Of a DNA stretch of 51,492 nucleotides, positions 17,443-25,672 are shown in pieces. The notes under the pieces were generated by a model. The model ran no database searches. It had not been told where the DNA came from and saw only the letters and a list, made by a program, of their open reading frames with translations. Made by a program: the position numbers and the translations under genes. Position 1 is the first letter of the stretch, and each line of letters opens with the position of its first letter. The DNA lies in the NCBI GenBank assembly GCA_030698375.1, contig JAUYLL010000070.1, positions 1 through 51,492 of the forward strand. The letters run 5' to 3'. This DNA is from Nocardioides sp. (GTDB lineage Bacteria; Actinomycetota; Actinomycetes; Propionibacteriales; Nocardioidaceae).

Positions 17443-18735
17443 TCAGAGGCGCGAGGTGCCGTCGTACCCGCCGCGCGGCGTACCGAGCCCGAAGAACGCG
17501 CCGACGGTCGGTGCCACGTCGACGGTGGTTGCCCGCACCGAACGGGTACGCCGGCGCACCACCGGGTGTCCGCCGGAGATGAAGAACGGGATGGGGCGGG
17601 TGGCGGGGTGTCCGTGGTTGCCCGGGATCGGGTTGGAGTGGACCTCCGGGTCGCTGAACCGCCAGCCCGCCTTGCAGAAGACCACCAGGTCGCCCGCGCG
17701 GGCGCCCAGGCGCAGGACGCCCGGCCGACGTACGGCGAGCACGCCCGGGACGTTGCGGGCGATGCGCCGCATGCGCTTCAGGGCCTCGTCCCGTTGGCCG
17801 CGCGGACCGGTCCAGTAGAGGAGGTCGGCTCCGCCGTTCTGCGAGACCTCGAACTTCCCGGCGAGGAACGGGTCGGCCGACAGCGGCGGGGTCAGCGAGA
17901 TGACCCGGTCGGGGCGTGACCAGTCCATCGAGTGATCGGCGATCCCGAGGACGAGCGAGTTCTCCCAGCGGCCGGTCGACTTGAGCTGGTCGATGAACAT
18001 CCCCACCTGCTGGTCGAGCTGGACCAGGGCCGTCTGCCGCAGCACCTTCAGCGACACGGGGCCGGTGAGGTCGACGTGGCCCATCCGGTCGCAGTCGCCG
18101 AAGCTGACGAAGACCAGGTTGGGGTCGTGCTCGGTGATCATCGAGCGCAGTGCATCCCCGGTGAAGACGTCGGGCGCGTGGCCGCTGACGGGGATGATCG
18201 GTGCTGGCTCCCACCGGTGCGTCGCCCGGTCGCCGAAGATGCCGTACAGGTACTCCTTGCTGAGCACCGTCCCCGTGCTGAACCCGCGCCGGTTCATCCG
18301 CTCGATGAGGGTGGGGTAGCGCAGGTCCTCGGGGCGGTCGAGGTCGCGGTGGACCTTCTCCTTGCGGTCGTAGATCACGTTGGCCGGGACGCCGTTCCGG
18401 TTCGGTCGGACCCCGGTCATCATCATCACGTGGTTGGGGAGCGTCTCCAGGATCGGCAGGGCCCGCGCCCGGGGGAAGTGGGTGCCGCCGTCGCGCAGCG
18501 CCTTGAGGTTCGGCATCAGGCCGGAGTCGATCTCGGAGGGGATCATCCCGTCGAGCACGAGGACGTAGGCGCGCTTCTTGCCCTTCGCCGCCAGCGCGGG
18601 GGTGTCGATCGCGGTGGAGAGCACGATGCCCGCGGTGCCGGCGGCGCCGAGCTGGAGCAGCTGGCGGCGCCCGAGGGGGCGGGCGAACGGGGCGGCGGCG
18701 TCGCCGCTGCCGCGGGAGCAGTGCTCGTGGCTCAT
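17443..18735 (-). CDS. Tat-exported alkaline phosphatase / nucleotide pyrophosphatase superfamily protein
   Basis: 430 aa. A twin-arginine signal (GRRQLLQLGAAG then an Ala-rich stretch, about 27-50) is followed by a phosphodiesterase/phosphatase fold of the alkaline phosphatase superfamily. Metal-site elements are VLDGM (first Asp), the Thr nucleophile in ETLPNHVMMMTG, FGDCDRMGH, IADHSMD and a late GNHGH. The ATG is fixed by an ATGA overlap with the stop of the upstream phoD-like gene, so the two enzymes are translationally coupled. It probably cleaves phosphate mono- or diesters outside the membrane. The exact substrate is not visible. Confidence 0.87.
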   Translation of the reverse strand: MSHEHCSRGSGDAAAPFARPLGRRQLLQLGAAGTAGIVLSTAIDTPALAAKGKKRAYVLVLDGMIPSEIDSGLMPNLKALRDGGTHFPRARALPILETLPNHVMMMTGVRPNRNGVPANVIYDRKEKVHRDLDRPEDLRYPTLIERMNRRGFSTGTVLSKEYLYGIFGDRATHRWEPAPIIPVSGHAPDVFTGDALRSMITEHDPNLVFVSFGDCDRMGHVDLTGPVSLKVLRQTALVQLDQQVGMFIDQLKSTGRWENSLVLGIADHSMDWSRPDRVISLTPPLSADPFLAGKFEVSQNGGADLLYWTGPRGQRDEALKRMRRIARNVPGVLAVRRPGVLRLGARAGDLVVFCKAGWRFSDPEVHSNPIPGNHGHPATRPIPFFISGGHPVVRRRTRSVRATTVDVAPTVGAFFGLGTPRGGYDGTSRL

Positions 18736-20447
18736 CGGCTGGCCTTCCGTCGGGTGGTGGCAGGTCCGGAGGCCGGGCGGACGCGCTGGGTGCCGGCCTT
18801 GGTCGCGTAGCCAGCCGACCACCGGACGGTGGCGGCGCGGTCGTCACGGGCGCTGATGACGTAGTAGTCCATCTGGGTCCGCTCCGGCGTCACGTCGAGC
18901 ACGGAGTAGCCGTGGGAGTCGAAGTCGAGGTACTTCACGTGCCGGTTCATCGTCATGATCCCCGCCTCGATCGCCAGGCTGCTCGTCCGCGGAGGGGAGT
19001 CGCTGTAGTCCTTGAGGTTGTTGCTGGTCACCGACGTGCACACCATCTCGGTGCCGACCGTGCGGGTCAGGGGGTAGGCGCCGGCGTCCACCGGCAGGTC
19101 GCACGCCCAGGCCGAGTGGATGTCGCCGGTGAGGAAGACGGTGTCGCGGATGCCGCGGTCGGCGAGGAAGCTGAACAGCTCGCGGCGGTCAGCGGTGTAG
19201 CCGTCCCACTGGTCGGCGTTGTAGGGCGCGCCGTCCTTGGGCAGCAGGCCGGTCATGTCGACCAGCGGGTCGGTGATCTCGGTCGGCAGGGGCGGGAAGA
19301 CCACCGGTGTGATCATCACCGGGTTGCCGATCAGCTTCCACTGGGTGCGGTCGAGCCCCAGGATGTTCTTCAGCCAGCGCATCTGCGCGTCGCCCGTGAT
19401 CGTGCGGTCGGGGTCGCTGTGGCTCGCGTCGGGGTTCGGGACCGGCATCGGCACCATGTCGGACTGCTGGGAACGGTAGGTGCGCAGGTCGAGCATCGAG
19501 ATCTCCGCGAGCGTGCCGAAGCGCAGCGAGCGGAAGAGCCGGGTGCCGTCGCCGACCTTCGCCGTACGCCCCATCCGCACGGGCATCCACTCGTCATAGG
19601 CCCGGTAGGCGCGGCGCCGGCGGGCGAGGAAGCTGCCCTCGTCGGGCTGGTGGTTCTCGGCGCCCTCGGCCCACGCGTCGTTGGTGATCTCGTGGTCGTC
19701 CCAGGTGACGATGAAGGGGACACGGGCGTGCAGCGCTTGGAGGTCGGGGTCGGTCTTGTACTGCGCGTGCCGGCGCCGGTAGTCCGACAGCGAGAGCATC
19801 TCGGTCGGCGGGTCGTGCGGGCGGACGACCTCGTTGTTGAAGCCCATGGCGTAGTAGCCGTTGCCGTACTCGTAGAGGTAGTCACCGAGGTGGATGACCG
19901 CGTCGAGGTCGTTGCGGCGGGCGAGGTGCCGGTAGGAGGAGAAGAAGCCGGCCTCGAGGTTGGAGCACGAGACGACCGCGAACCGCAGGTTGTCGGGGCT
20001 GGAGCCCGGAGCGGGGGCGGTGCGGGTGCGGCCGACCGGGCTGGACTGGCCGCGGAAGAGGAAGCGGTAGTAGTAGTCGGTGCCGGGGCGCAGGCCGCGG
20101 GCGTCGAGCTTGACGGTGTGGTCGCGCTTCGGGCCGGTGCGCACGGTGCCGCGCGCGACGACCTTCCGGAAGCGGGCGTCGCGGGCGACCTGCCAGACCA
20201 CCTTGACCCGCGGGCCCTTGCCGGACCCGGGGGTGGCCGCCGCGTTCGGGGTGACGCGCGTCCACAGGACCACGCGGCGGGGACGCGGGTCGCCCGAGGC
20301 GACCCCGTGGCGGAAGAACCGCGAGCGGGCCTCGGCGGGACCGGCCACCATGCCGGGCCCGACGGCGAGCGTGCCGGTGGCGGCGGCGCCCGCGAGAGTG
20401 CCCTGCAGGACGGTACGACGGGTGGCGAGCGGCGTCTGGTCGGTCAC
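18732..20447 (-). CDS. phoD: PhoD-family alkaline phosphatase/phosphodiesterase, Tat-exported
   Basis: 571 aa from a GTG start. The twin-arginine signal ATRRTVLQGTLAGAAA lies near the N terminus. A PhoD N-terminal domain (HGVASGDPRPRRVVLWTRV, about 50-70) is followed by the metallophosphatase domain with VVSCSN, HLGDYLYEYG, WDDHEITND and FLTGDIHSAW. PhoD enzymes use Ca/Fe to release phosphate from mono- and diesters and are often induced by phosphate starvation. No PHO box was identified here. The frame is open upstream, but the GTG lies just before the signal. It is the first gene of a two-phosphatase operon. Confidence 0.92.
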   Translation of the reverse strand: MTDQTPLATRRTVLQGTLAGAAATGTLAVGPGMVAGPAEARSRFFRHGVASGDPRPRRVVLWTRVTPNAAATPGSGKGPRVKVVWQVARDARFRKVVARGTVRTGPKRDHTVKLDARGLRPGTDYYYRFLFRGQSSPVGRTRTAPAPGSSPDNLRFAVVSCSNLEAGFFSSYRHLARRNDLDAVIHLGDYLYEYGNGYYAMGFNNEVVRPHDPPTEMLSLSDYRRRHAQYKTDPDLQALHARVPFIVTWDDHEITNDAWAEGAENHQPDEGSFLARRRRAYRAYDEWMPVRMGRTAKVGDGTRLFRSLRFGTLAEISMLDLRTYRSQQSDMVPMPVPNPDASHSDPDRTITGDAQMRWLKNILGLDRTQWKLIGNPVMITPVVFPPLPTEITDPLVDMTGLLPKDGAPYNADQWDGYTADRRELFSFLADRGIRDTVFLTGDIHSAWACDLPVDAGAYPLTRTVGTEMVCTSVTSNNLKDYSDSPPRTSSLAIEAGIMTMNRHVKYLDFDSHGYSVLDVTPERTQMDYYVISARDDRAATVRWSAGYATKAGTQRVRPASGPATTRRKASR

Positions 20448-20533
20448 GCCAGGTCCAACGACGCAAGGCACGAAGCGTGACGCACACCCCCGAGTGGTCA
20501 CCCGATGTTCACCCGGCTGGGAGGATGGCGCCC

Positions 20534-21283
20534 GTGGATGTCTCTCGGTTCGTCCTCAGCGACGTGCACGGCCACCTGGGCGACCTCCGCTCCGTCCTCC
20601 GGTCCGCAGACCTCCTCGGCCCCGGTGACCGTTGGACCGGGGGAGCGGCCGAGCTCTGGGTGCTCGGCGACCTCCTCGACCGCGGCCCGGACGGCGTCGG
20701 GGTCATCGACCTGCTGCGCGACCTCCAGGGTCAGGCGCCCGGCCAGGTGAACGTCCTGCTCGGCAACCACGAGGTGCTCGCCCTCGGGGCGCACGCCTGG
20801 CCGCGGGGTCGGTTCCACGGCTCGTGGACGGTCAACGGCGGGCGGGCGGTCGACCAGCAGCACCTCGATGACGACCGGCTGACCTGGTTGCGATCCCTCC
20901 CCGCGATGGCGCGGGTCGGGGACTTCCTGCTGGTGCACTCCGACACCGACGGCTACGGCCGCTGGGGGAGGAGCATCGAGGAGGTCAACGTCTCCGTGGC
21001 GAAGGCGCTGTCCTCGGGCGCGGAGCAGCAGGTCTGGGACCTCTGGGCAGGGCTGTGCAGGAGGTACGAGTTCGCCCGGCGTGACGGTGCCCGGCGCGCG
21101 CGCCGGATGCTGGCGACGTACGGCGGGGAGTGCCTGGTGCACGGGCACACCGTGGTGGGCTCGCTCCTCGATATCCCCTCCGCCGAGGTCACCGACCCGC
21201 TGCTGTACGCCGGGGACCGCGTCCTCGCCGTCGACGGCGGTCGCTACGACGGTGGGCCGCTGCTGCTGGTCCGGCTGGGCTGA
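20534..21283 (+). CDS. PPP-type serine/threonine phosphatase-like metallophosphoesterase
   Basis: 249 aa from GTG, chosen because GGGAGG lies about 9 nt upstream; an in-frame ATG at 20525 overlaps that ribosome site. The PPP-family signature is clear: SDVHGH (GDxHG-like), GDLLDRG and GNHE, followed by HSDTDG and VHGHTVVG, which supply the remaining metal-binding histidines. Bacterial relatives (PrpA-like or ApaH-like) dephosphorylate proteins or dinucleotide polyphosphates. It has no signal and should be cytoplasmic. It is divergent from phoD and converges on the aldehyde dehydrogenase. Confidence 0.85.
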   Translation: MDVSRFVLSDVHGHLGDLRSVLRSADLLGPGDRWTGGAAELWVLGDLLDRGPDGVGVIDLLRDLQGQAPGQVNVLLGNHEVLALGAHAWPRGRFHGSWTVNGGRAVDQQHLDDDRLTWLRSLPAMARVGDFLLVHSDTDGYGRWGRSIEEVNVSVAKALSSGAEQQVWDLWAGLCRRYEFARRDGARRARRMLATYGGECLVHGHTVVGSLLDIPSAEVTDPLLYAGDRVLAVDGGRYDGGPLLLVRLG

Positions 21284-21292
21284 GTCGGCTGG

Positions 21293-22795
21293 CTAGAGCC
21301 TGAGGCCGACGTACTTGGTCTCGAGGTACTCCTCGATGCCCTCGAGGCCGCCCTCACGGCCCAGGCCGGACTGCTTCACGCCGCCGAACGGTGCGGCGGG
21401 GTTGGAGACCACGCCCTGGTTGACGCCGATCATCCCGGCGTCGAGCCGCTCGGCGAAGGTGATCGCCCGGGTGAGGTCGCGGGTGTAGACGTAGGAGACC
21501 AGCCCGAACTCGGTGTCGTTCGCGGCGGCGATCGCGTCGTCGTCGTCGGTGAAGGTGGTGATCGGCGCGACCGGGGCGAAGACCTCCTCGCGCAGGATGC
21601 GGGCGTCCTGGCTGACGCCGGTGAGCACGGTCGCGGCGTGGAAGTGCCCGACGTCGCCGAGCTGCTGGCCGCCGCTCGCGACCTCGGCGCCCTGGTCGAC
21701 CGCGTCGGAGATCAGCTCCTGGGCCTTGGCCACGGCGTCACCGTCGATGAGCGGGCCGAGGGTGGTGGCCTCGTCGAGACCGTGGCCGGGCACGAGGGCG
21801 CCCATCTTCTCGGCGAGTCGGCGGCCGAACTCCTCGGCGACGTCGGCGTGCACGAGGAAGCGGTTGGCCGCGGTGCAGGCCTCGCCGATGTTGCGCATCT
21901 TGGCCGTCATGGCGCCATCCACCGCGGCGTCGAGGTCGGCGTCGGCGCAGACCACGAACGGGGCGTTGCCGCCGAGCTCCATGGAGGTCTTGAGGACGTG
22001 CGCGGCGGACTGCTCGAGCAGCGACCGGCCCACCTCGGTGGAGCCCGTGAAGGTGAGCTTGCGCAGCCGGGGGTCGCCCAGGATCGGCGCGGTGACGGCG
22101 CGGGAGGACGAGCTGGTGATGATCCCGAGGACGCCGTCGGGCAGCCCGGCGTCGAGGAACACCTGGCCGAGCAGCAGCGAGGTGAGGGGGGTGGCGCTGG
22201 CCGGCTTGAGCACGATGGTGCAGCCGGCGGCGAGGGCAGGGCCGATCTTGCGGGTGCCCATGGCGAGCGGGAAGTTCCACGGCGTGATCGCGTACGTCGG
22301 CCCGACCGGCTGCTTCATGGTCATCAGGCGGGTGCCGCCGGCCGGCGCGATGCTGTAGCGCCCCGAGATGCGGACCGCCTCCTCGGCGAACCAGCGGAGG
22401 AACTCACCGCCGTAGGTCACCTCGCCCTGGGCCTCGGCGTACGGCTTGCCCATCTCGGCGGTCATCACGGTCGCCACGGTCTCGGCGCGCTCGTGGAGGA
22501 GGTCGAAGGCGCGGCGGAGGATCTCCGAGCGCTCGCGCGGGTCGGTGGCGGCCCACTTCTCCTGGGCGACGACGGCGGCCTCGAAGATGGCGGCGGCATC
22601 GTCGGCGGTGCCGTCGGCGACCTGGGCCAGGGTGTCGCCCGTGGCGGGGTCGGTGACGTCGAAGAACCGGTCGGTCTCACGCCAGGACCCGTTGACCAGC
22701 AGGCCTGTCGGGACCTCGCCGAGGGCCTGGCGCAGGCGCTCGGCACTGTCCTCGGAGAGCGGGTGGGGCGTGGGCGTGGAGTTCGCGGAGGTCAC
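21293..22795 (-). CDS. gabD: NAD(P)-dependent succinate-semialdehyde dehydrogenase-type aldehyde dehydrogenase
   Basis: 500 aa of the ALDH superfamily. Visible elements are the ITPWNFPLAM block, the cofactor region FTGSTEVGRSL, the general base Glu in MELGGNAPF and the nucleophile Cys in GEACTAANRF. The C terminus with FGGVKQSGLGREGG and LETKYVGLRL is typical of GabD (succinate semialdehyde to succinate, the end of GABA degradation). Related semialdehydes cannot be excluded. The start is GTG with AGGAC just upstream. No aminotransferase partner is adjacent. Confidence 0.9.
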   Translation of the reverse strand: MTSANSTPTPHPLSEDSAERLRQALGEVPTGLLVNGSWRETDRFFDVTDPATGDTLAQVADGTADDAAAIFEAAVVAQEKWAATDPRERSEILRRAFDLLHERAETVATVMTAEMGKPYAEAQGEVTYGGEFLRWFAEEAVRISGRYSIAPAGGTRLMTMKQPVGPTYAITPWNFPLAMGTRKIGPALAAGCTIVLKPASATPLTSLLLGQVFLDAGLPDGVLGIITSSSSRAVTAPILGDPRLRKLTFTGSTEVGRSLLEQSAAHVLKTSMELGGNAPFVVCADADLDAAVDGAMTAKMRNIGEACTAANRFLVHADVAEEFGRRLAEKMGALVPGHGLDEATTLGPLIDGDAVAKAQELISDAVDQGAEVASGGQQLGDVGHFHAATVLTGVSQDARILREEVFAPVAPITTFTDDDDAIAAANDTEFGLVSYVYTRDLTRAITFAERLDAGMIGVNQGVVSNPAAPFGGVKQSGLGREGGLEGIEEYLETKYVGLRL

Positions 22796-22834
22796 GTCCT
22801 GGACGCTACCCGCCCGGGCCGACGGCGGAACGGG

Positions 22835-23572
22835 TCACATGCGGCGCAGGACCGCGGTGACCTTCCCGAGGATGGTCGCGTGGGTGCCGTCGATCGGCTC
22901 GTAGGCGTCGTTGTGGGGGAGCAGCCAGACCTGGCCGTCCTTGCGGCGGAAGGTCTTCACCGTCGCCTCGCCGTCGATCATCGCCGCGACGATGTCGCCG
23001 TTGTCGCAGGTGGGCTGCTGGCGGACCACGACGTAGTCGCCGCTGCAGATCGCCGCGTCGATCATCGAGTCGCCGGAGACCTCGAGGAGGAAGAGGGTGC
23101 CCTCGCCGACCAGGGACTTGGGCAGCGGGAAGACCTCCTCGACCCGTTCCTCGGCGAGGATCGGGCCGCCGGCGGCGATCCGGCCCACGACGGGCACGTA
23201 GGTGGCGGCGGGGCGGGCGTCGCCGACGCCGGTCTCGTCGACCGACGACTCCGGGGCGCTGCTGACCGCCCTCCGGGCGGCCATCTCCTCGGGCAGGAAC
23301 ACCTGGAGGGCGCGGGGGCGGTTGGGGTCCCGCTTGACGAACCCCTTCTCCTCGAGGGTCCGCAGCTGGTGGGAGACCGACGAGGAGCTGGTGAGACCGA
23401 CGGCCTCGCCGATCTCGCGCATGCTCGGCGGGTAGCCCCGGGCCTCGATGCTCTCCACGACGACCGTGAGCACGCGGCGCTGACGGGGGGTGAGCCCCGT
23501 CGCGTCCGCCGGGCCGTCGGGCAGCTCGGTGACCTTCGCGGTGCGGGCCTTGCCGGGGGAGTCAGTCGCCAT
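22835..23572 (-). CDS. lexA: LexA repressor
   Basis: 245-aa SOS repressor and self-cleaving protease. An N-terminal winged helix domain (about 28-95, with [21 protein letters not shown]) is followed by an acidic linker. The S24 protease domain has the cleavage site Ala134-Gly135 (RIAAGGP), Ser169 (VSGDSM) and Lys206 (ATVKTF). RecA filaments on ssDNA trigger cleavage and induce the SOS genes. The ATG gives the standard actinobacterial N terminus. A LexA box lies 34-47 nt ahead of it, so it represses itself. It is divergent from the LysM gene. Confidence 0.97.
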   Translation of the reverse strand: MATDSPGKARTAKVTELPDGPADATGLTPRQRRVLTVVVESIEARGYPPSMREIGEAVGLTSSSSVSHQLRTLEEKGFVKRDPNRPRALQVFLPEEMAARRAVSSAPESSVDETGVGDARPAATYVPVVGRIAAGGPILAEERVEEVFPLPKSLVGEGTLFLLEVSGDSMIDAAICSGDYVVVRQQPTCDNGDIVAAMIDGEATVKTFRRKDGQVWLLPHNDAYEPIDGTHATILGKVTAVLRRM

Positions 23573-23605
23573 GAGGAAGACGCTAGTCCCGGCAGGCCCG
23601 CGGAT

Positions 23606-23619
23606 CAAACACCTGTTCG
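23606..23619 (-). promoter_or_regulatory. LexA box before lexA
   Basis: On the minus strand the site reads CGAACAGGTGTTTG, matching the actinobacterial consensus CGAAC-N4-GTTYG fully. It lies 34 nt upstream of the lexA start and implies autorepression. Confidence 0.85.
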
Positions 23620-23635
23620 AACGGCGTGTCGCGCC

Positions 23636-23974
23636 GTGCGCGTGCCACGCCAGAGGTGCGGGTGCGGCGGCGGCCTGGGGACGAGGTACCACAACACCTC
23701 GAGGTTCCTGGGCCGGAGGATCGAACTGGAGTACGAGACGGTCGTCCACGAGCCGCCGACCCGCTTCTCCTGTCGCGGGCGGAACGGGACCGCCACGGCC
23801 ACTGATCACCTCACGCTCTCGGCCGACGGTCCGCACACGACGGTGCACTACCGCGCGGTGTTCGAGTTCCGGGGGCTCATCAGGTACCTCGCGCCGGTCG
23901 TGGTCGGGTCGAGGCTCGCGTCGCTGGCGGACGCGACCGTCGCGCGGATCCAGCAGGTGCTCGGCCGCCCCTGA
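23636..23974 (+). pseudogene. 5'-truncated SRPBCC (polyketide cyclase-like) gene remnant
   Basis: A frame from a GTG to a TGA encodes about 112 residues. From residue 15 on these match the C-terminal two thirds of an SRPBCC/START-like ligand-binding protein: [26 protein letters not shown], a TATDHLTL strand, [10 protein letters not shown] and a C-terminal helix ending VLGRP. Whole members have about 140-150 residues, and the first strand and helices are missing. The first codons ([12 protein letters not shown]) do not resemble the family, and no ribosome site precedes them. It lies between the two LexA-controlled promoters, with a LexA box 16 nt before and another 7 nt after. I read it as a decayed gene; a short expressed protein is less likely. 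Confidence 0.65.
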
Positions 23975-23981
23975 GGGTGTT

Positions 23982-23995
23982 CGAACAAAGTTTCG
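23982..23995 (+). promoter_or_regulatory. LexA-box-like site, upstream of the LysM gene
   Basis: CGAACAAAGTTTCG differs from CGAAC-N4-GTTCG at one base. It lies 10 nt before the -35 element proposed for the LysM gene. Confidence 0.6.
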
Positions 23996-24004
23996 CTCTG
24001 GTCC

Positions 24005-24033
24005 TTGCTTCGTTCGAACAGGTGCTCTAACGT
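24005..24033 (+). promoter_or_regulatory. SOS-type promoter of the LysM gene
   Basis: TTGCTT and TAACGT are separated by 17 nt, fitting the actinobacterial TTGNNN-N17-TANNNT pattern. The spacer holds the half-conserved LexA site CGAACAGGTGCTCT (24015-24028). The 14-mer CGTTCGAACAGGTG (24011-24024) is identical to one in the lexA promoter on the other strand (23610-23623). Confidence 0.6.
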
Positions 24034-24047
24034 CGTACACGTGTTCG
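24034..24047 (-). promoter_or_regulatory. LexA-box-like site next to the -10 element
   Basis: Read on the minus strand it is CGAACACGTGTACG, one mismatch from CGAAC-N4-GTTCG. It abuts the proposed -10, where a bound LexA dimer would block transcription of the LysM gene. Confidence 0.6.
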
Positions 24048-24178
24048 AACGAACAGGCTTTCGGATGAGTGCCCTCGGGGCTCGTGGGGAGCTGTTCGGC
24101 ACGGGACTGTCGGCGGTCGCCGGTAGACCTCGGTGCATGAGCACGCCGACCCAGATCCGCTTCCCCCGGAGGTCACCG

Positions 24179-24520
24179 ATGAGCACCTTGTCGATCACCA
24201 GCAGCTTCGCCCCCGTCCCTGCTCCCGCCGTCGTGCGGTTGACGCGTCGCGGTCGACTGGTGTTCCTCGCGCTGTTCATCGTGGTGGCTGTCGCCGTCTC
24301 CGCCCTGGTGGGTGGGGAGTCGGCCGCGACCCGCGACGAGGGCGCCCCGGTGCCGGTGCAGACGGTCGTGGTGACCCCGGGCGACACGCTCTGGGCGATC
24401 GCCTCCGACGTCGCCGAGCCCGGCGAGACCCGCGCGATGGTGCACCGGATCGCGAAGCTCAACGCCCTCGAGGGCTCCTCGCTTCAGCTCGGCCAGGAGA
24501 TCGCGGTCCCGCTCGGCTGA
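24179..24520 (+). CDS. SOS-associated LysM membrane protein (ChiZ/DivS/YneA-like)
   Basis: 113 aa: a short basic N terminus, one membrane helix (about 26-45), and a LysM domain (about 62-112: [38 protein letters not shown]) on the outer side, which should bind peptidoglycan. Position divergent to lexA, plus the LexA sites, match mycobacterial Rv2719c (ChiZ), corynebacterial DivS and Bacillus YneA, which halt division during DNA damage. The start is set by GGAGG 6 nt upstream. An in-frame ATG at 24137 would add 14 residues and has a poorer site. Function as a checkpoint is inferred from context. Confidence 0.85.
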   Translation: MSTLSITSSFAPVPAPAVVRLTRRGRLVFLALFIVVAVAVSALVGGESAATRDEGAPVPVQTVVVTPGDTLWAIASDVAEPGETRAMVHRIAKLNALEGSSLQLGQEIAVPLG

Positions 24521-24533
24521 CGAGTGCAGTCTT

Positions 24534-24566
24534 CCCGTCCGGTCGCCTCGACCCCGGCCGGACGGG
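24534..24566. terminator. convergent terminator hairpin
   Basis: CCCGTCCGG and CCGGACGGG form a perfect 9-bp stem with a 15-nt loop, between the LysM stop (24520) and the stop of the minus-strand YhhN-like gene (24573). It probably ends both transcripts. Confidence 0.55.
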
Positions 24567-24572
24567 GATCGA

Positions 24573-25280
24573 TCAGAGCCGGGCGGCGCCCTCGGCGAGG
24601 AGCAGCTGGGCGGCGGTGTACGTCGCCATCACCGCGGTCTCCAGGGCGGGCGGCGAGTCGCGCCAGACGAACTCGCGGGTGCCGAGTACGGAGTCGGAGA
24701 CGACGAAGGACAGCGCGCCGGCGCCGACGAGCAGCTGGCCCGACCGGGTGCCGCGGGCGCTGAGCGCCGCGGTCGCCATCAGCCCGAGGACGTGGCCGTA
24801 GGCGGTCACCGGGCCGCGCAGGGCGGGGTTGCGCCGGCCGGCCGCCTGGCCGAGGGCGAGAGCGTTGACCGCGGCGAGTGCCGCGAAGCGGGCCCGCTTG
24901 CGGGTGTGCAGGGGCCGTGGTGCAGACGGAGCGGCGGGCGTCGCGGGGATCGCGGCGGGGGACCGCCGGGTGGCCAGGAAGCCTGCCGTGTAGGCCAGGT
25001 GAGCGGCGCCGAAGGCGGTCACCCCGGTGCGCAACGCCTCGTCGGAGTGCCGCTGCAGCGCGACGTCCCCGACCCAGGACGCTGCCTGGGCGACGAGCAC
25101 GGACCGCGGCGCCCCGGACCCTGCGGAGCCCGCGGCGAGCAGTGGCATGAGCGCGGGCTTGGTGAACCGGCGTACGGCGTGGGCGCGGGGGTCGGCGCTG
25201 CCCGCGAGGTGGGCGTCGTACGCCGCGAGAGCGACGTAGGCCAGGCGCAGCGAGACGCGGGAGGGGAGGCGTAGGGACAT
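24573..25280 (-). CDS. YhhN-family (lysoplasmalogenase-like) membrane protein
   Basis: 235 aa with about seven to eight hydrophobic segments. YhhN/TMEM86 features are visible: RRFTKPALMPLLAA near the N terminus, a SWVGDVAL motif with its conserved Asp, GAAHLAYTAGF, and SFVVSDSVLG near the C terminus. Family members include vertebrate lysoplasmalogenase, which hydrolyses vinyl-ether lysolipids; the bacterial substrate is uncertain. The ATG is 16 nt after the stop of the small membrane protein gene upstream, so the two probably form an operon. A Pro/Ala-rich insert (about 105-120) sits in one loop. Confidence 0.8.
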   Translation of the reverse strand: MSLRLPSRVSLRLAYVALAAYDAHLAGSADPRAHAVRRFTKPALMPLLAAGSAGSGAPRSVLVAQAASWVGDVALQRHSDEALRTGVTAFGAAHLAYTAGFLATRRSPAAIPATPAAPSAPRPLHTRKRARFAALAAVNALALGQAAGRRNPALRGPVTAYGHVLGLMATAALSARGTRSGQLLVGAGALSFVVSDSVLGTREFVWRDSPPALETAVMATYTAAQLLLAEGAARL

Positions 25281-25296
25281 GGCGGGAGTGTGCCAG

Positions 25297-25626
25297 TCAG
25301 CGGTTCGCGCGGCGTCCCCCACCACCGCCGCCGCGGGCGAGGCCGGGCTCGCTGACCACGCCGAGACCGCGCAGCACCCGAGTCAGGAGGATGAGCGCGA
25401 CGAAGAGACAGGCGGTGGCGCCCAGGGCGGCGAGGGCCATCAGGAGCCAGGCGCCTCCGTTGCCGCTGCGGCCGAGGACGCCGAAGGTGATGGCTGCGCT
25501 GGCCAGGTAGCCCCAGGCGACGAGGGTGGCCGTGGCGCCGAGCGCGAGGGTGAGAAGCGCGGCGGGGGAGGTGCGACGGGGGCTACGGCTCGCCCGAGTC
25601 CCGCTGTGCCGTCCCATGGCGCCCAT
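25297..25626 (-). CDS. small two-helix membrane protein with Gly-rich tail
   Basis: 109 aa from the first of two close ATGs (the second is 9 nt on). A basic Ser/Arg-rich N terminus precedes two hydrophobic segments (roughly 22-50 and 57-88), then a short tail with six consecutive glycines and an RRANR end. I do not recognise a family. It precedes the YhhN-like gene by 16 nt on the same strand. The longer frame upstream is Arg-rich and looks non-coding. Confidence 0.6.
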   Translation of the reverse strand: MGAMGRHSGTRASRSPRRTSPAALLTLALGATATLVAWGYLASAAITFGVLGRSGNGGAWLLMALAALGATACLFVALILLTRVLRGLGVVSEPGLARGGGGGGRRANR

Positions 25627-25672
25627 TGTCACGGACGGGAGGGCCTGCCGGGACCAGGTCCGGGGGTGTCGC

